A DNA stretch of 25,178 nt. Origin: Cochliopodium minus. Taxonomy: Eukaryota > Discosea > Himatismenida > Cochliopodiidae. A model generated the notes under the pieces. That model had not been told where the DNA came from and did no database searches. It was given only the letters and a program-made list of their open reading frames with translations. Position numbers and translations under genes: made by a program. Of the stretch, positions 22,097-25,178 are shown in pieces (position 1 is the first letter of the stretch; the number at the start of each line of letters is the position of its first letter). Where the stretch lies: assembly GCA_024220525.1 (NCBI GenBank), contig JAMYWO010000452.1:1-25178 (forward strand). The letters are read 5' to 3'.

Positions 22097-23634
22097 ATGA
22101 ATTTGAACTATTCCAAAATTTTCAAAATTTTGCCTTTGTTCATTCTGATTGGTTTCATTATATTGATGATTATGATATTGAATGGCCCAAAGTCAAACCT
22201 TTCATCTCAATTATTAAATTTTGGAAAACCAAGATACAAAATATTGGAATATAAAGGTCCTATCAAATCAAGCAAAAACATCAAAAATAATCAAAAATTC
22301 ATCGATTTGGTTTATACATGGGTGAATGGCTCGTAATAAGCAAAAAAAAATTTATTTATAAATTTATGTTATCAAACTTTCTGAAAAGTGATCCATATCA
22401 TATCAAACAAAAAGAAATGTATCTCAAAAAATCTGATAACAAAAAAATTCAAGGCAAAAATTTAAATTTAGGAAGAAAATTAATATTCCTTTTTTTATTT
22501 TTTTTTTCATTTTCAAAAATCAAAGATATAGGAGAAAGCAGATTCAATGATAATGAAGAACTAAGATATTCATTAAGAAGTGTGGAGATTATGGCACCAT
22601 GGATTAGAAATATCTTTATCGTAAAAAAATTATCATACATATATAGATCATTCCCTTTTGCAATATAATTGAATTTAATCCCAAATAACAAGATATTTCA
22701 ATATAATATTAGGTAACCAATGGGCAAGTACCCTATTGGTTGGATATCAACAATCCAAAGATTAAAATAATCAAACATTCCCAGATATATTTGAACAAAA
22801 ATGATTTGCCCACATTCTCTTCACTGTCAATAGAGTAAGTGAAAAAGTCATTTATTTATTTATTCATAATATCTTTGTCAGATGCCATATACATAGAATA
22901 CCAGGTTTGTCTGAAGAGTTCATTTATATGAACGATGATATAATGTTTGGAAATCAAGTGACAATAGCAGATTTCAAAACGAAAAAAGATGAATACATAG
23001 TCTATTTGGACAAAGAATATTTAAATGGTAAAATTATAAGAATAAATGTTCAGAATTTTATATTAAGATTTTTAATTTCCAATTTTATATAAAGAAAATA
23101 TTGCTGGACATTCAAGCCATATCAGCTCGATGGTTCATGTGAATCATCTATACAACGAGAAGTTCGGCAAGAAGAACAGATATAAGATAGCTCATGTTCC
23201 TCTTTTTCTCAACAAAAAAATCCTTTCCAACCTTCAGAAAACTTTTCTTCCTCAATTCCTTTCCACTTCTTCAAACAAGTTCAGATCACCAAATGACATG
23301 CAATTCTCTTTCTCGTAAAAAAAAATTAATTATGTTTTATTTTTTTTTTTTCATTTCTTTTCCAAGATATTTTTACTTTTTGATGGAATCAACTGAAGAC
23401 TCCAAAAAAATTTATAAACATGTCACCACCCATGATAATTACGTCACTCTCAATGTTGACAACGACCTCCATTTGGTTGGCCAATCTCTCAAAAACGCCT
23501 CCTCTCAGAAGCCCAAATTCATTTGTATTAATGACGACTTGGACTATCACAACTACGCCACACAATCACTACACTCTCTTGTTCAAAGTTTTTATAAAGA
23601 TTTTTATCCTAATCCCTCTTCTTTTGAAATTTAA
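22097..23634 (+). CDS. GNPTAB: Stealth-family GlcNAc-1-phosphotransferase, GNPTAB-like, compact form (seven exons)
   Basis: This likely Golgi type II enzyme transfers GlcNAc-1-phosphate from UDP-GlcNAc, in animals to mannose of lysosomal enzymes. The exons are 22097-22332, 22389-22453, 22526-22620, 22713-22834, 22882-23027, 23095-23314 and 23367-23634, giving 383 residues. An N-terminal signal anchor ([18 protein letters not shown], about 11-28) is followed by all four Stealth regions. CR1 is [15 protein letters not shown]2 is [16 protein letters not shown]...[21 protein letters not shown]3 is LPTFSS...[20 protein letters not shown]4 is AHVP...[18 protein letters not shown]. The last 60 residues (HLVGQSL...[15 protein letters not shown]...[14 protein letters not shown]) match the C-terminus of GNPTAB beyond CR4, which favours this subfamily. 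The large spacer, Notch and DMAP inserts of the roughly 1,250-residue animal protein are absent. Intron 2 (22454-22525) begins with GC. The specific substrate is not known. Confidence 0.88.
22454..22525 (+). other. GC-AG intron (Stealth gene intron 2)
   Basis: The exon before ends CAAG, followed by GCAAAAATTTAAATTTAGG. The 3' side is a long T-rich tract ending ATCAAAG. No GT donor exists in the stretch that must be removed. Splicing gives [16 protein letters not shown], and the spacing from CR1 to CR2 is then as in short Stealth proteins. The region is also open if unspliced, which would insert a hydrophobic [11 protein letters not shown] segment, so retention cannot be excluded. Confidence 0.65.
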
Positions 23635-23891
23635 AAAAGAATAAAAAGATATTTATGTATATGTTCGTTTTAATTAATTACATAAGGGGAAATTTTTTTT
23701 TCTTTTTTAATATGTCTTTACCTCCAATTTATTATTATTATATCAAATTATGTAATATTATGAAATATAATTAATTAATATTATTAAATTTAATTTAAAA
23801 AAAAATCTGAATTATACAACTTTTTTTAATTAAATTTATTCTAAAATTCTTTTGTAAATACATTTCAACTGATTTTCTCTTTCTTTTGTTA
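23635..23891. other. Convergent intergenic spacer
   Basis: This is the 257-bp space between the Stealth gene (+) and the SNARE gene (-), and both end here. It is close to pure A/T with runs of T and TTAATTAAT-type words. AATAAA at 23640-23645 could serve the Stealth transcript, but such words are expected by chance in this composition. No further gene is visible. Confidence 0.4.
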
Positions 23892-24786
23892 TTACTTTTT
23901 TACAGCAAAAACAACAATGACAAAAACTATCAAAGCAATCAAGATTAACAAACAAAAAAATCTCACTACCCAATCCTTCATCAAAGACCTAGCTATGATT
24001 TTAAGTTGCTTGAAGCCAAACTTGATCCCTCCTTTAATATCCTCTACTTCTCCAGCTACCTTCATCAGTTTTTCTTCTTGCAAATCCAATTCTATCAAGG
24101 TTTCTGTTGCTATTTGTTTTGTTTCTTCTATTGTTTTTAATTGTCTTTGAAGAGATTTTTCAATACTTTCTTGGACACGGATTCCTTGTTCAATCTAATT
24201 TTGGTTAATAAATTTTCAATTTTTTTATTTTCCTACCAATTGAACATCTTTGTATTGTTCAGAATAATTTAAAATCAAATCTAGATGCACATCTTTGCTT
24301 TCTTCCGATTTTATGTGCATATTATTTAAAAGAGAAATTATATGGTTCAATTCTTTTTGAAATTCTTCTTTTTTCTGTAATTTGAAAAAGGAACAAAAAT
24401 AAGATAAAGATTTGAAGATCTTCAAGCATATATTTTATAAATATTTTTTTGAAATTAGCTGAAGTTGAAAAAAAATTAATTTTTACTTTTTTATATTTTT
24501 CAGGAACACCTTTCATTCTCATTTCAATCGCATATGATTCTAAATTTTCTTTTGTTTTCTGAATTTTCTCTTCGACTTTTCGAATATTCTGTGAAATCAA
24601 AAAAATTAATTAAAGTCAATCAAGTTAATCTCTTTTCCTTACTTTTTCATTGTTTGGCAGATTTTTAATCATACCATCTAACTTTTTTAATGAGTTTTTT
24701 ATTTTTCCTTTATACATCTTGAGATCATCAAGATCTATTTCAATTCTTTTGGATTCATTTTGAGACTGCTTTATTTTTTTGGACAT
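23892..24786 (-). CDS. Qb-SNARE, most like the NPSN (novel plant SNARE) group (four exons)
   Basis: This is a membrane-fusion protein of the endomembrane system. The exons in transcript order are 24786-24643, 24588-24487, 24374-24237 and 24194-23892, all phase 0, giving 228 residues. The introns are 54, 112 and 42 nt with GT-AG borders. The N-terminal half is helical and charged, as in the three-helix domains of Qb-SNAREs. A SNARE helix follows (IATETLIELDLQEEKLMKV, then EVEDIKGGIKFGFKQLKIIA). A short KDWVVR linker leads to a C-terminal transmembrane anchor (FFCLLILIALIVFVIVVF) and ends in AVKK. The linker and anchor resemble NPSN proteins, which plants and many protists have and animals and fungi lack. 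Vti1 is the main alternative. The central-layer residue aligns with Lys rather than Gln or Asp, judged by eye. Intron 2 is long for this window. Confidence 0.75.
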
Positions 24787-24976
24787 TTGTTGGTTTCTTT
24801 TTTTTTTTTTTAATTCTTTAAAGTTTATATTTTTAACTTTTTTTTCATTTTATTCGCTTAATAATGAAATTCAACTAATAAACTTATCAAAGATCTTTCA
24901 ACTGAAAGTTTTTTTTTGTTAAAACTGTAAAGTGAAATAGAAATATAATCAAATGCGTTATTTAAATAGTTTGTTT

Positions 24977-25178
24977 TTAAAACAATAATAGTTGTTTATT
25001 CTTTGCAAGTTTTGCCATCACTGCATCATAAATCTTACGTCCAAGAGTTTTTTGTTCTTTTTGAAGTTCTTCAATTCTTTGTTCTTCATTCTTCATCTTT
25101 ACTTGTTGAGATTTAATGTACTCTTCTTGTTGTTTTTCTTTCTCCAAGAGTCCTTCAATTACGCTCTCTTGTTTCTTA
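24977..25178 (-). CDS. 3' end of a coiled-coil protein gene (partial)
   Basis: An open minus-strand frame runs from the right edge to TAA at 24979-24977. It encodes 66 residues rich in Glu, Lys and Gln with heptad-like spacing (EGLLEKEKQQEEYIKSQQ and EEQRIEELQKEQKTLGRK), ending AKLAKNKQLLLF. It is the C-terminus of a longer helical protein. I do not recognise the family. It lies about 190 bp upstream of the SNARE start and on the same strand, so positions 24787-24976 hold its 3' end and the SNARE promoter region. That region is T-rich with no distinct motif. Confidence 0.6.
   Translation of the reverse strand, partial: KKQESVIEGLLEKEKQQEEYIKSQQVKMKNEEQRIEELQKEQKTLGRKIYDAVMAKLAKNKQLLLF

Noticed and set aside
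1-25178. tRNA, rRNA, CRISPR arrays, transposons and retroelements
   Set aside because: Reading both strands, I saw no tRNA-like folds, spaced identical repeats, terminal inverted repeats, or transposase or reverse transcriptase motifs.

Overview
This window comes from an AT-rich nuclear genome of a microbial eukaryote, most likely a free-living protist. The evidence is short spliceosomal introns (mostly 44-72 nt, T/A-rich, usually GTAAA...AG), very short gene spacing (about 80-250 bp) and genes for eukaryote-only machinery: midasin, alkylglycerol monooxygenase, a Golgi GlcNAc-1-phosphotransferase and a Qb-SNARE. The standard genetic code fits: TAA and TGA both end genes, and conserved reading frames show no reassigned stops. 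The lineage cannot be fixed from this sequence. The apparent NPSN-type SNARE argues against animals and fungi.

Layout. Positions 1-113 hold the last codons of an unidentified + strand gene. Positions 209-590 (- strand) hold a broken NADAR-domain gene. Positions 700-1465 (+) hold a decayed collagen-like Gly-X-Y gene. Positions 1516-2073 (+) hold a small two-exon ankyrin-repeat gene. Positions 2155-3953 (+) hold an alkylglycerol monooxygenase gene that I resolve into 12 exons. Five or six of these are very small (4, 13, 15, 17, 22 and 23 nt), and two introns have GC-AG borders. Positions 4081-22018 (+) hold a complete midasin (MDN1/Rea1) gene of nine exons and 5,832 codons. Its first 5.9 kb carries all eight introns and its last 12 kb is a single exon. 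Positions 22097-23634 (+) hold a compact seven-exon Stealth-family GlcNAc-1-phosphotransferase with a third GC-AG intron. Positions 23892-24786 (-) hold a four-exon Qb-SNARE, and 24977-25178 (-) holds the 3' end of a coiled-coil gene.

The genes do not form a pathway. Midasin acts in 60S ribosome maturation, AGMO in ether-lipid breakdown, and the Stealth enzyme and SNARE in the endomembrane system. The most notable content is the gene architecture: a run of tiny exons in AGMO including a proposed 4-nt exon, recurrent AAG|GC donors, introns at the same P-loop codon in two midasin AAA domains, and a strong 5' intron bias in midasin. All exon models were assembled by hand from conserved family motifs and phase. 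Each of the four full multi-exon genes sums to an exact multiple of three and stays open throughout.
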